A DNA stretch of 20,488 nucleotides from contig DATECU010000337.1 of NCBI GenBank assembly GCA_035286745.1, forward strand, positions 1-20,488, written 5' to 3'. This document shows positions 1-8,829 of the stretch, one piece after another (positions within the stretch are counted from its first letter, which is position 1; the number at the start of each line of letters is the position of its first letter). Source of the stretch: DATECU01 sp035286745 (lineage in GTDB: Bacteria > Acidobacteriota > Vicinamibacteria > Fen-336). The notes beneath the pieces were generated by a model. It did not search any database. It worked only from the letters and a program-made list of their open reading frames with translations, and had not been told where the DNA came from. Both the position numbers and the translations under genes were made by a program.

Positions 1-2374
1 CGTGACCTCGGGGCGAGGAGCGATCGGTGGCCGCGGCGTGGTCGCTCGTCTCTCCGTGCTTCTGGGATCTCGGCAGGTAGAGCCGGATGGTCGTGCCGTG
101 CCCGGGTTCGCTGTAGATGTCGGCGAAGCCGTTGTTCTGTCTGACGACTCCGTAAATAGTGGCCAGGCCCATGCCGGTGCCCCTGCCCTCCGGCTTGGTG
201 GTGAAGAAGGGCTCGAAGGCGCGCTCACGGGTGGCTTCGTCCATGCCGATTCCGGTGTCGCTCACCGCCAGCATCACGTAGTCGCCGGGCCGTGACCCCG
301 GACGGCGCTTGCAGTAGGCGTCGTCGGCCGTGATGTTGGCGGTCTCCACCGTCAGCTTGCCGCCGTCGGGCATGGCGTCCCGGGAGTTGATGGCCAGGTT
401 GGCGATCGCCTGGTCGACCTGCGAACGGTCCATCAAGACCGGCCACAGCTCCGGGGCCAGCGCGAACTCCAGCGCCACGTCCTCGCCGATGATGCGCTGG
501 AGCAGGCGCTCCATGCCCCTGAGCTGCGCGTTCAGGTCGAGCACCTGGGGGGCGATGGGCTGCTGGCGCGAGAAGGCCAAGAGCTGCCGGGTCAGCTCGG
601 CGGAGCGCTGGCCGGCATCGCGGATCTCGTGCAGGGGTTTGTAGATGGGGTCGATGGGCCGCAGCTTGCGTAGCGCCATGTCCGCATAGCCGAGGATCAC
701 GCCCAGCATGTTGTTGAAGTCGTGGGCGACACCTCCGGCCAGCCGGCCGATCGCTTCCATCTTCTGGGATCGGCGCAACTGGGACTCGAGCCGGCTCCGC
801 TCCTCCTCGGCCCGCTTGCGCTCGGTGACGTCCTCGGCCACCCCGACAACGCGATAGGCGTTTCCGACAGCATCCGGTACCGGGAAGGCTCGGTCATGGA
901 TGACGCGAAGGCTCCCGTCGGGACGCACGATGCGGTACTCCTCGTCGTAGGCCCCTTCCGCCTGCCGGGTGAGCGCCTCCCGCACACGTGCCCGGTCCTC
1001 GGGGTGCACCGTCTCCATCCAGTCACCTGGGCTGGTGTAGAGGCTCTCGCAGCTCCGTCCCCAGATCTTCTCGTAGGCGGGGCTGACGTAGAGCATCGTG
1101 GTCTTCGGGAAGTCCGTCATCCAGAAGACCTCTTCGATGCGGTCGGTGAGCTGGCGGAACCTCTCCTCGCTCTCGCGGAGGCGTTCGATGCTCTCGGTGC
1201 GTTCGGTGACGTCGCGCAGGATCACCGTGTAGATGCTCTTTCCCGCCACCTGGGCCCTCGAGATGGAGGCCTCGATCGGAAACTCCGAGCCGTCCGCCCG
1301 CAGACCGTACAGAGTGCCCAGCCGGCCCATGGCCCGAGTGGTGGCGCCGGTGTCTGCGAACTCCTGAACGTGGGTTCGGTGGTTGACCCGAAAGCGCTCC
1401 GGCATGAGGCGCTCCAGGTGCTGGCCGATAGCCTCGTCGCGCGAGCAGCCGAAGAGCTTCTCCGCCGCCGGATTGAAGAGCAGGATGCGCTGCTCGGCGT
1501 CGATGGAGATGATGGCGTCCATTGCCGAATCCACCACGCTGGCCAGCCGCGCCCGGCTGTCGCGCAGCGCGGCCTCTTCCCGAGCCAGCAGCACCCGGTG
1601 GTGCGCGTTCTCGATCGCCGCGGGGAGGGCGTAGAGGTAGTTGGGGTTCTTGACCAGGTAGTCGGTGGCCCCCAGCCGCAGCGCCTGGGTGGCCACCTCC
1701 TCGTCGCCCTGGCCGGTGACCAGCACCACCGGGACGTCGAGGTGGCGATCCTCCCGGACGATCTTGAGCACCTCGAGCGCGCTGTCGCCGGGCAGCCGGT
1801 AGTCGAGGAGCAGCACGTCCCAGGGGCAGGCCTGGTTTGCATCGCCGGGCAGCCGACCGAGTGCCGCCCTCCCATCGCCCACCACCTCCAGGCGGATGTG
1901 GGGTGCGTGCGTCTCCAGGTGGTGCTGGGTGAGCGCGATGTCCGCCCCATGGTGTTCCGCGTAGAGCACGCGCAGCGTGCCCGCCCGGCGGGCCACCTCG
2001 GCGCGGAAGCGGCCCAGGGCGGTCTCGAGGGTGGTGGGCAGGCGCGTCACGTAGCCCTCGCGTTTGGCGATGTAGTCGTCGGCGCCGGCCTTGAGCGCGG
2101 CCACCGCCACGTCCTCGCCGCCGGCCCCGGTCAAGATGACGACCGCGACCGGCAGGCCCTGGCCGCGGATCTCGTGGAGCAGATCCAAGCCGTTGCCGTC
2201 GGGCAGCCGCAGGTCGGCCAGCACCACGTCGTAGCCGGCCCCCGCGGCCAGCAAGCGACGGGCCTCGGCCAGCGACGGCGCGACATCGACGGTCGCCTGC
2301 GGGTTCGAGCGCGTGATCTCCCGCCGCGCCAGGTCGGCGTCGGATGTGTTGTCTTCGAGGTAGAGGATTCTCAT
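1..2374 (-). CDS. Hybrid sensor histidine kinase, REC-REC-PAS-PAS-HisKA-HATPase (3' end outside window)
   Basis: This is a cytoplasmic two-component kinase; 791 codons are visible and no stop is reached before the left edge. REC1 spans about residues 2-120, with acidic pair E7/D8, phospho-acceptor D54 and the LTGAGGED and DDYIAK motifs. REC2 spans about 133-255, with acceptor D191, but its acidic pair is E140/H141. Two PAS domains follow (about 268-390 and 400-520). The H-box GGVAHDFNNMLG puts the phospho-histidine at H551. The ATPase domain shows N663 in NLAINSRDAMPDGG, then DTGIGMD and GRGTGMGLATIYG. No membrane segment or signal peptide is seen. The ATG shares one base with the stop of the upstream response-regulator gene (TGATG), which suggests translational coupling. 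The last visible residues look like the linker that precedes a C-terminal receiver in this kinase type, so a third REC outside the window is plausible. The input signal is unknown. Confidence 0.93.
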   Translation of the reverse strand, partial: MRILYLEDNTSDADLARREITRSNPQATVDVAPSLAEARRLLAAGAGYDVVLADLRLPDGNGLDLLHEIRGQGLPVAVVILTGAGGEDVAVAALKAGADDYIAKREGYVTRLPTTLETALGRFRAEVARRAGTLRVLYAEHHGADIALTQHHLETHAPHIRLEVVGDGRAALGRLPGDANQACPWDVLLLDYRLPGDSALEVLKIVREDRHLDVPVVLVTGQGDEEVATQALRLGATDYLVKNPNYLYALPAAIENAHHRVLLAREEAALRDSRARLASVVDSAMDAIISIDAEQRILLFNPAAEKLFGCSRDEAIGQHLERLMPERFRVNHRTHVQEFADTGATTRAMGRLGTLYGLRADGSEFPIEASISRAQVAGKSIYTVILRDVTERTESIERLRESEERFRQLTDRIEEVFWMTDFPKTTMLYVSPAYEKIWGRSCESLYTSPGDWMETVHPEDRARVREALTRQAEGAYDEEYRIVRPDGSLRVIHDRAFPVPDAVGNAYRVVGVAEDVTERKRAEEERSRLESQLRRSQKMEAIGRLAGGVAHDFNNMLGVILGYADMALRKLRPIDPIYKPLHEIRDAGQRSAELTRQLLAFSRQQPIAPQVLDLNAQLRGMERLLQRIIGEDVALEFALAPELWPVLMDRSQVDQAIANLAINSRDAMPDGGKLTVETANITADDAYCKRRPGSRPGDYVMLAVSDTGIGMDEATRERAFEPFFTTKPEGRGTGMGLATIYGVVRQNNGFADIYSEPGHGTTIRLYLPRSQKHGETSDHAAATDRSSPRGH

Positions 2375-2811
2375 CAGGACCCCGGCCCCTGGGGGGGCTT
2401 GTTCAGAATCGTCCAGTAGAGGTCGATGTGGGCCGCGACCTCCAGGAAGGCGTCGAAGTCCACCGGCTTGACGATGTACGAGTTGGCCCCGAGCCGATAG
2501 GCGGCCTCGACGTCGCTGTCTTCGGCCGAGGTTGTGAGCACCACCACCGGGATGGTGCGGAAGACGGGATGGCTCTTGATGTGGCGCAGCACATCCATGC
2601 CGTCGACCTTGGGGAGTTTGAGGTCCAGCAGGACTACTGCTGGCGGCGGCTCGCCGGCCTCCCAGCGCTGGATGCAGGCCAGTGCTTCCTCGCCGTCGCG
2701 GGCCACCTCGATGGGGTTGGTGACGTGGCGGCGCTTGAAGGCGCGAACCGTCAAGTCCACGTCCATGGGGTTGTCCTCGACCAGCAGAATCGGGCCGTTC
2801 AGGTCGCTCAT
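2374..2811 (-). CDS. Rcp1-like single-domain response regulator
   Basis: A 145-aa CheY-fold receiver with no output domain. It has acidic residues E12/D13, phospho-acceptor D63 in VVLLDLKLPK, the switch Thr in VVLTTSAEDSD (93-94) and the conserved Lys K115 in SYIVKPVDF. The C-terminal tail HIDLYWTILNKPP is typical of the Rcp1 group, the receivers that partner phytochrome-like kinases. The gene starts 3 bp after the stop of the 1055-aa kinase and its stop overlaps the start of the hybrid kinase by one base. It probably takes phosphate from the upstream kinase and acts as a shuttle or through protein contact, possibly feeding the downstream hybrid kinase. The wiring is inferred from gene order only. 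Confidence 0.95.
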   Translation of the reverse strand: MSDLNGPILLVEDNPMDVDLTVRAFKRRHVTNPIEVARDGEEALACIQRWEAGEPPPAVVLLDLKLPKVDGMDVLRHIKSHPVFRTIPVVVLTTSAEDSDVEAAYRLGANSYIVKPVDFDAFLEVAAHIDLYWTILNKPPQGPGS

Positions 2812-2814
2812 GTT

Positions 2815-5800
2815 CTACCTCGGGATCTCGATGAAGAAGGTCGCCCCCTGGCCGGGTTCGCTTTCGGCCCAAACCCGGCCGCCCATGCGCTCCATGGCCT
2901 TCCGCACCATGGCCAGGCCGATGCCGGTGCCGGGGTAGTGCTCGCTCCTTTGCAGGCGCTGGAAGACCTCGAAGATGCGATCGTGGAACCTCATCTCGAA
3001 GCCGATGCCGTTGTCCCGCACCCACAAGAGGCAGCCCTTCTCGCCTGCCTGGCCGCCGATCTCGATTCTGGGCTGACCGACGTCCGTCGTGAACTTGAGC
3101 GCGTTGTCGATCAGGTTGCGCAGTGCCAGGGCCAGGCCCTGCCGATCCGCCGACACCGCCATCGCCGGCACCTCCATGCTGGCAAGCACACCGCGCGCTC
3201 GAAGCTCGTCGGCGCGGTCGGCGAGCAGGGATTGGGCCAGCGCCGGCAGGTCCACCTGCATGGCCTGGAGCGGCCGTCGCTCCAGCCGGGAATACGCCAG
3301 CAGGTCGTCGATCAGCCGGCTCATCTGGGTGCTGGCCTGGCGGATGTTGTGCAAGAAGCTGCGCCCCTCCTCGTCCACCTGGCCGGCGTGGTCTTCGAGC
3401 AGCAGGCGGCTGTAGCCGTCGATGCCGCGCAGCGGGGCCTTGAGGTCGTGGGAGACCGAGTAGGCGAAGGTCTCCAGCTCGCGGGTGCGGGCATGGAGCT
3501 CGGCGGTGCGGTCGGCCACCCGCTGCTCCAGCTCGGCGTTGAGCTGGCGGATCTCCTGTTCGACCCGCTTGCGCTCTGTGATGTCCTCCGTGAATATGAC
3601 GATGCCGCCTATCTCGCCGCCGGCGCGTTGCCACGGGCGGGCTTCCCAGCGAATCCACTGGGTTGTACCGTCGGTGCGAATGAAGGCGTCCTCCTCGCAC
3701 TTCTCGGTCGCCCCGGCCAGGCAGCGGCGATGGACATCGATCCAGCGCTCTGGGATCTCGGGAAAGACCTCGTAGTGGCTGTGGCCGATGATCGGCTGCT
3801 CGGCCAGGCCGTAGTCCTCCATCCATCGGCGGCTAACCACCAGGTATCGCATCTCGCGATCGAACATGGCAATGGCCGCCGGGGCGTGTTCGGCGTAGAG
3901 CCGGAGCTGCTGCTCTCGCTCGTGCAAGGCTCCCTCAGCCCGCCTGCGCTCGGTGATGTCGCGCACGATGGCGAAGTACTCCTGGCCTGCCAGGGGCCGC
4001 GCGCTGACCTCGGCCGGGAACGTCGTGCCATCCTTGCGGAGATGCACCCATTCCGCAGAGTGCGGGGTGCCCGCCATCATCACCGGTACCTCGGTATCGA
4101 GTCGGCGCCGCTCGTGCTCGGCCAGGACGTCGGGAAGGCGCAAGCCAAGGAGTTCGTCGTGGCTGTAGCCCAGCATCTTCAGGCCTTCGGGATTGGCGTC
4201 GACGTACCTGTGGTCGGGCCTCAACAGGAAGATGCCGTCAGCCGCCTGCTCGAACAGGTTACGCAGTCGCTGCTCGCTCTCGCGTAGCGCTTGAAACAGC
4301 TGATGCCGCTCGATGGCCACGCTCGCCAGGCGTCCCCCTCGTTCGACGGCTGCAAGTTCCGAGGGCTCCGGAGCCCTGGGCTCGCGGTAGTACAGCGCGA
4401 AGGTGCCCAGCACGCGATCCTCCGACGACATCACCGGCACCGACCAGCAGGCGCGGAGCCCGTGAGCCAAGGCGAGGTCCCTGTAGTCCCGCCAGAGCGG
4501 ATCGGTCGCGATGTCCGAGACCACGATGGTCCGGCGCGTGTAGGCCGCGGTGCCGCAGGAGCCGGCGGCTTCACCGATCTCGGCCCCGTCGATGGCGCGC
4601 CAGTAGGCTTCCGGAAGGCTGGGGGCGGCGCCGTGACGGACGTGTCTTCCGTCGGCGTCCAGGAGCAATACCGACGCCAGCGTGCCAGGGAACATCTGCT
4701 GGTACGACAGCACGAGGCGGGTGAGCAGTTCCGGCAACGGGTCGCCCTTCGCCAGCGCCTCCAGCACCGCCCGCTCGTTGGCGGTCTGCATCTCCGCGTG
4801 CTTGCGTTCGGTGAGATCCAGATGGCAGCCGAGCATGCGCACGGGGTGGCCGGTGGCGTCAGAGATCAACTCCCCGCGGGCCATGATCCAGCGGTAGGAG
4901 CCGTTCTTGTGGCGGAAGCGGAACTCGACCTCGTACTCGGGCCGGGGATGGGCCAAGTGGTCGTTGATCGCTTCGAGCGTGCGATCCAGGTCCTCGGGGT
5001 GCACGCGGGTCCGCCACTCCTCGAAATCGTCGGCGATCTCGTGGTCCTGGTAGCCGATCTGGCGCTTCCACTCCGGGGAGAAGTGGACGTGGTTGGTGCC
5101 CAGGTCCCAGTCCCAGAGCCCCACCTTGCCAGCCGTGGCCGCCAGGCGCAGGCGCTCCTCCGCCTGTCGGATCGCCGCTTCCGCCCGCTTGCGCTCCGTC
5201 ACCTCCGAGAAGTAGATGGTCAGGCCGTCGGCCGAAGGGTAGATCCGGTTCTCGAACCAGCGGTCCCAAGGCTCGTAGTGCTGCTCGAGCAGGACCGGCT
5301 GCTGGGTCTCCCGGGCCTTGATGTAGGCTTGGTGAAACGGCTGGCCAACGCCCTCGGGGTACTCGGTCCAGATGTGCCTACCGATCAGGTCCTCGGGCTT
5401 CTGCCGCTGCAGCATCTCGGCGGCCTTCTGGTTGACGTAGGTGTACCGCCAGTCGTTGTCCAGCGCCACGAAGCCGTCGCTCACTCGGTCCAGGACCGCG
5501 AGGAGCAGATGGCGGGAGTCGTCGGCTGCGCTCAGGCCGGTGGTGAGGGCGAGCTGGGTCTCGCGGAGTCGGTCCTCCGCTAGCTTGCGGGCGGTGATGT
5601 CCTCGACCACGGAGACGAAGTAGTCGGGGCTCTGGTCCTGCCGGCGGACCAGGGAGACGGTGAGGTTGACCCAGACGATGGCACCGTCCCTGTGGAGGTA
5701 GCGCTTCTCCCTCGAGTAGGTTGGGATCTGGCCGCTCAGCACCTGCTGCACCTGGCCCAGGTCGGTGTCCAGGTCGTCGGGATGGGTGATGTCCTGGAAG

Positions 5801-5982
5801 GTCCGTTGCAGCAGCTCCTCAGGGCTGTAGCCGACGATCTCGCATAACTTTTGGTTTGCCCTCAGCCAGCGGCCGTCGGGCGCCACGTGCGCCAGGCCGA
5901 CCGCGGCCTGCTCGAAGGTGGCGCGGAAGCGCGCTTCGCTCTCGGCGAGCGCGGCGTCCGGTCTCTCGCCGAAGCTTGACAT
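2815..5982 (-). CDS. Multi-PAS/GAF sensor histidine kinase
   Basis: A 1055-aa soluble kinase with no signal peptide or membrane helix. The domains in order are PAS (about 16-135), PAS (155-265), PAS_3-type (285-395, ending TERK), GAF (about 405-565), PAS (575-682), PAS (695-805), a short coiled coil (805-840), HisKA with the phospho-histidine at H845 in YSVSHDLKAPLRGIDGYSRL, and HATPase (N960 in LRNLIDNALKF, D990 in RDNGIGF, GTGIGL at 1018-1023). The YSVSHDLKAPLRGI H-box is the type found in phytochrome-like kinases, which agrees with the Rcp1-like regulator that follows. The GAF domain shows no obvious bilin-attachment cysteine of the phytochrome kind, so light sensing is not supported. It is the first gene of a three-gene minus-strand operon. 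A GAAGGG Shine-Dalgarno-like sequence precedes the ATG, and a promoter-like pair lies just upstream. Confidence 0.95.
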   Translation of the reverse strand: MSSFGERPDAALAESEARFRATFEQAAVGLAHVAPDGRWLRANQKLCEIVGYSPEELLQRTFQDITHPDDLDTDLGQVQQVLSGQIPTYSREKRYLHRDGAIVWVNLTVSLVRRQDQSPDYFVSVVEDITARKLAEDRLRETQLALTTGLSAADDSRHLLLAVLDRVSDGFVALDNDWRYTYVNQKAAEMLQRQKPEDLIGRHIWTEYPEGVGQPFHQAYIKARETQQPVLLEQHYEPWDRWFENRIYPSADGLTIYFSEVTERKRAEAAIRQAEERLRLAATAGKVGLWDWDLGTNHVHFSPEWKRQIGYQDHEIADDFEEWRTRVHPEDLDRTLEAINDHLAHPRPEYEVEFRFRHKNGSYRWIMARGELISDATGHPVRMLGCHLDLTERKHAEMQTANERAVLEALAKGDPLPELLTRLVLSYQQMFPGTLASVLLLDADGRHVRHGAAPSLPEAYWRAIDGAEIGEAAGSCGTAAYTRRTIVVSDIATDPLWRDYRDLALAHGLRACWSVPVMSSEDRVLGTFALYYREPRAPEPSELAAVERGGRLASVAIERHQLFQALRESEQRLRNLFEQAADGIFLLRPDHRYVDANPEGLKMLGYSHDELLGLRLPDVLAEHERRRLDTEVPVMMAGTPHSAEWVHLRKDGTTFPAEVSARPLAGQEYFAIVRDITERRRAEGALHEREQQLRLYAEHAPAAIAMFDREMRYLVVSRRWMEDYGLAEQPIIGHSHYEVFPEIPERWIDVHRRCLAGATEKCEEDAFIRTDGTTQWIRWEARPWQRAGGEIGGIVIFTEDITERKRVEQEIRQLNAELEQRVADRTAELHARTRELETFAYSVSHDLKAPLRGIDGYSRLLLEDHAGQVDEEGRSFLHNIRQASTQMSRLIDDLLAYSRLERRPLQAMQVDLPALAQSLLADRADELRARGVLASMEVPAMAVSADRQGLALALRNLIDNALKFTTDVGQPRIEIGGQAGEKGCLLWVRDNGIGFEMRFHDRIFEVFQRLQRSEHYPGTGIGLAMVRKAMERMGGRVWAESEPGQGATFFIEIPR

Positions 5983-5995
5983 TGGCCCTTCGGGT

Positions 5996-6025
5996 ACGCT
6001 ACGCCCAGGCTCGGGAGGGCGTCAA
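5996..6025 (-). promoter_or_regulatory. Putative sigma70-type promoter for the kinase operon
   Basis: On the minus strand, TTGACG (6025-6020) and TAGCGT (6001-5996) are separated by 18 bp. The -10 box ends 13 bp before the kinase ATG, so the transcript would have a very short leader that still contains the GAAGGG ribosome-binding site. This was read by eye only. Confidence 0.4.
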
Positions 6026-6033
6026 GCGGCATA

Positions 6034-6057
6034 GCGACGTCGCGACGTCGCGACGTC
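6034..6057. repeat. Three perfect tandem copies of GCGACGTC
   Basis: The 8-bp unit GCGACGTC is repeated three times without error, then a partial GTCGC. Each unit junction forms the palindrome GCGACGTCGC. The block lies between the divergent kinase operon and nucleotidyltransferase genes, about 50 bp upstream of the kinase start and about 80 bp upstream of the other. It could be a microsatellite or a multi-site operator. Confidence 0.75.
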
Positions 6058-6138
6058 GTCGCAAGCCCCGGGTCATCCTATCCGCGAGCGGGGGGCCGAG
6101 GTGCGAGCAGGACTTGCCATGGCTGTTAGGATGAGGGC

Positions 6139-6765
6139 ATGGAAGAGCTGACCGCCGCCGACGTCGACCGCCGGACCGACGCGCTGCTCGAGGAAGCGGA
6201 GGCCTATTTCATGGGCGAGGGTGGAGTCCACGCCGCCGCGGCCGCCATCGCGGAGCGTCTGGCCGAAGCCGGGATCGACTATGCGATTGCGGGCGCCATA
6301 GCCTTGGGCGAGTACGGTTTCAAGCGCCTCACCGTGGAGGTGGACGTCTTGATACGGCGCGAGGACCTCGATCGCTTCAAAGCGGAGTGGGTTGGACGCG
6401 GCTACCGCGACGTCCGACCGGGAGGCAAGGCGGTTCGGGACACCGTCAACAACGTCAACATCGATTTCCTTCTCAGCGGGGACTTCCCCGGCGATGGCAA
6501 GCCCAAGCCGGTGGCGTTCCCCGACCCACGAGACGCGGCGATCGCAGGCGAGAGATACCGGGTCCTCTCCCTCCCCCGGCTGGTCGAGATGAAGCTCGCA
6601 TCGGGCATGACCGCGCCCCACCGGCTGCAGGACCTGGCCGATGTCCTGCGTCTCATCCGGGCTGCCGGCCTCCCGCGCCACTTCGCGGCCCAGGTCGATC
6701 CCTACGTGCGCGGCAAGTTCGAGGAACTGTGGCTCGCCGCGCAGCACCCCGAAGACGACTACTGA
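6139..6765 (+). CDS. Nucleotidyltransferase-fold protein, AbiEii/MNT-like
   Basis: A 208-aa protein with the outline of the DNA polymerase beta-type nucleotidyltransferase fold seen in AbiEii-like and related stand-alone proteins. The helix-turn motif YAIAGAIALGEYG (48-60) corresponds to the usual GG.AL segment. It is followed by RLTVEVDVLI (63-72), where the first acidic residue is E67 rather than Asp and the second is D69. A third acid is D109 in NIDFLLSG. The C-terminal part has the LVEMKLASGM.APHRLQDLADV segment (148-170) typical of this family. No AbiEi-like antitoxin or partner gene adjoins it. The start ATG is preceded by AGGATGAGGG, which could be a ribosome-binding site. The function is unknown; activity as a nucleotide-transferring toxin is only one possibility. 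Confidence 0.85.
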   Translation: MEELTAADVDRRTDALLEEAEAYFMGEGGVHAAAAAIAERLAEAGIDYAIAGAIALGEYGFKRLTVEVDVLIRREDLDRFKAEWVGRGYRDVRPGGKAVRDTVNNVNIDFLLSGDFPGDGKPKPVAFPDPRDAAIAGERYRVLSLPRLVEMKLASGMTAPHRLQDLADVLRLIRAAGLPRHFAAQVDPYVRGKFEELWLAAQHPEDDY

Positions 6766-6962
6766 ACCGGTCCCCCGACCCGCTCGCAGAGAGCGCCCAC
6801 AGGGCATCCGTGACGCTGGACGTCGCGAGGCCCTGAGCACTCGCGAGCCGGCCCGCACGTAGGACGTTCCCCGGGGCGCCGCGGACCCGTTCCGATCGGT
6901 CCAAGACGCCCTTCTCCCATGACCCTCGCCGCGGGCCGCATCGTCCGCATCGGGCCGGCGTT

Positions 6963-6990
6963 TTGGCGGCGGCGAAGCGCAAGGTAGGAT
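6963..6990 (+). promoter_or_regulatory. Putative promoter of the PD40 protein gene
   Basis: TTGGCG (6963-6968) and TAGGAT (6985-6990) are spaced by 16 bp, 26 bp before the GTG start at 7017. The rest of the 250-nt gap after the nucleotidyltransferase gene shows no recognisable feature. Confidence 0.3.
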
Positions 6991-7016
6991 GACCCTCCGC
7001 AAGGACGGAGGACATC

Positions 7017-8105
<1,089 letters not shown>

Positions 8106-8154
8106 TCGCATCGCCGCCACCCCGGCGACAACGGCCAGCAACGGTCGGCTGCTC

Positions 8155-8742
8155 ATGGCTCCTGTCAGCAAGCGAACCCACGGCAAGAAGATCGAGATCC
8201 TGAGAAGCGCCGCCGCCGCCTTCCGGCGCCAGGGGTATCACGGCGCCAGCATGGGCGAGATCTCCCGCGCGGTGGGGATGACCAAGGGGAACCTCTACTA
8301 CTACTTCCGCAACAAGGAAGCCATCCTCTTCTTCTGCCACCAGTACTCGCTGGGCATCCTGCTGGCGCGGCTGCGCGCCGTGCAGGCGTCGCGGGCGCCC
8401 GCCGACGTCAAGCTGCGGCGGCTGATCGTGGCCTTCGTCCACATGATCCTCGACGAGCTTCACGGCACCGCCCTCACCATGGACCTGTCGGCGCTGGAGC
8501 CGGCCCACCTGGCGACCGTGATCGCCAAACGCGACTGTTTCGACCGAGGGCTGCGCCGGATCATCGAGGCGGGCATCAAGGCCGGCACCTTCGCCCCCGG
8601 CAACCCCAAGCTCCTCACCTTCGCCATCCTGGGCGCCGCCAACTGGATCACCCGCTGGTACGACCCACAAGGAGCCGCCGGCTCGGACGAGATCGCCGAG
8701 GCCTTCGCCGAGTACTTGTTGGCGGGACTCCGCCCGAGCTGA
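8155..8742 (+). CDS. TetR/AcrR-family transcriptional regulator
   Basis: A 195-aa one-component regulator. The N-terminal helix-turn-helix lies at about residues 28-52 (HGASMGEISRAVGMTKGNLYYYF), preceded by the usual helix RSAAAAFRRQGY. The all-helical C-terminal half is the ligand-binding and dimer part. The MTKGNLYYYFRNKEAIL segment resembles TetR proteins that control acyl-CoA or aromatic catabolism, but the ligand is not evident. The frame stays open upstream to 7948 inside the preceding gene; I chose the ATG at 8155 because the protein then begins with the standard short arm before helix 1. No strong ribosome-binding site is visible. A perfect palindrome lies 50 bp downstream, before the molybdenum hydroxylase operon, and is the likely operator. 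Confidence 0.93.
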   Translation: MAPVSKRTHGKKIEILRSAAAAFRRQGYHGASMGEISRAVGMTKGNLYYYFRNKEAILFFCHQYSLGILLARLRAVQASRAPADVKLRRLIVAFVHMILDELHGTALTMDLSALEPAHLATVIAKRDCFDRGLRRIIEAGIKAGTFAPGNPKLLTFAILGAANWITRWYDPQGAAGSDEIAEAFAEYLLAGLRPS

Positions 8743-8760
8743 ACGCTGACTGCTGATTGC
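8739..8760 (+). repeat. Dispersed short repeat, copy 1
   Basis: CTGAACGCTGA, two variable bases, then GCTGATTGC. A second copy at 16827-16848 matches at 20 of 22 positions. The TGA stop of the TetR gene falls inside this copy. GACCGCTCCC follows both copies at different distances. Confidence 0.7.
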
Positions 8761-8787
8761 TGACCGCTCCCACTTCGGTGATAGACT
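8757..8787 (+). promoter_or_regulatory. Weak promoter-like pair upstream of the HCR-type operon
   Basis: TTGCTG (8757-8762) and TAGACT (8782-8787) are spaced by 19 bp. If used, transcription would begin within the adjacent palindrome at 8793-8808, a normal position for repression. The match is weak. Confidence 0.3.
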
Positions 8788-8792
8788 GCGAC

Positions 8793-8808
8793 TTGAACGC
8801 TCGTTCAA
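8793..8808. promoter_or_regulatory. Likely TetR operator: perfect 7-2-7 palindrome
   Basis: TTGAACG, spacer CT, CGTTCAA: the arms are perfectly complementary. It lies between the TetR gene and the molybdenum hydroxylase operon, 21 bp upstream of the first start codon and just after a possible -10 box. Size and symmetry fit TetR-family operators. That the neighbouring TetR binds here is inferred. Confidence 0.65.
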
Positions 8809-8829
8809 ATCGACGCGGAGGCGTTCCAG

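Noticed and set aside
722..5583. Long open frames on the plus strand (722-2419, 2344-4287, 4291-5583)
   Set aside because: They are antisense to the three signalling genes, which show full domain motifs. The plus-strand frames are rich in Arg, Gly, His and Val, show no domain, and arise from the GC-rich codon third positions.
2815..5982. Bacteriophytochrome (light sensing) for the 1055-aa kinase
   Set aside because: The H-box and the Rcp1-like partner fit, but there is only one GAF domain, no PHY domain, and no bilin-attachment cysteine pattern.
6139..6765. An AbiE toxin-antitoxin defence pair
   Set aside because: Only the nucleotidyltransferase-like gene is present; neither neighbour looks like an AbiEi-type antitoxin.
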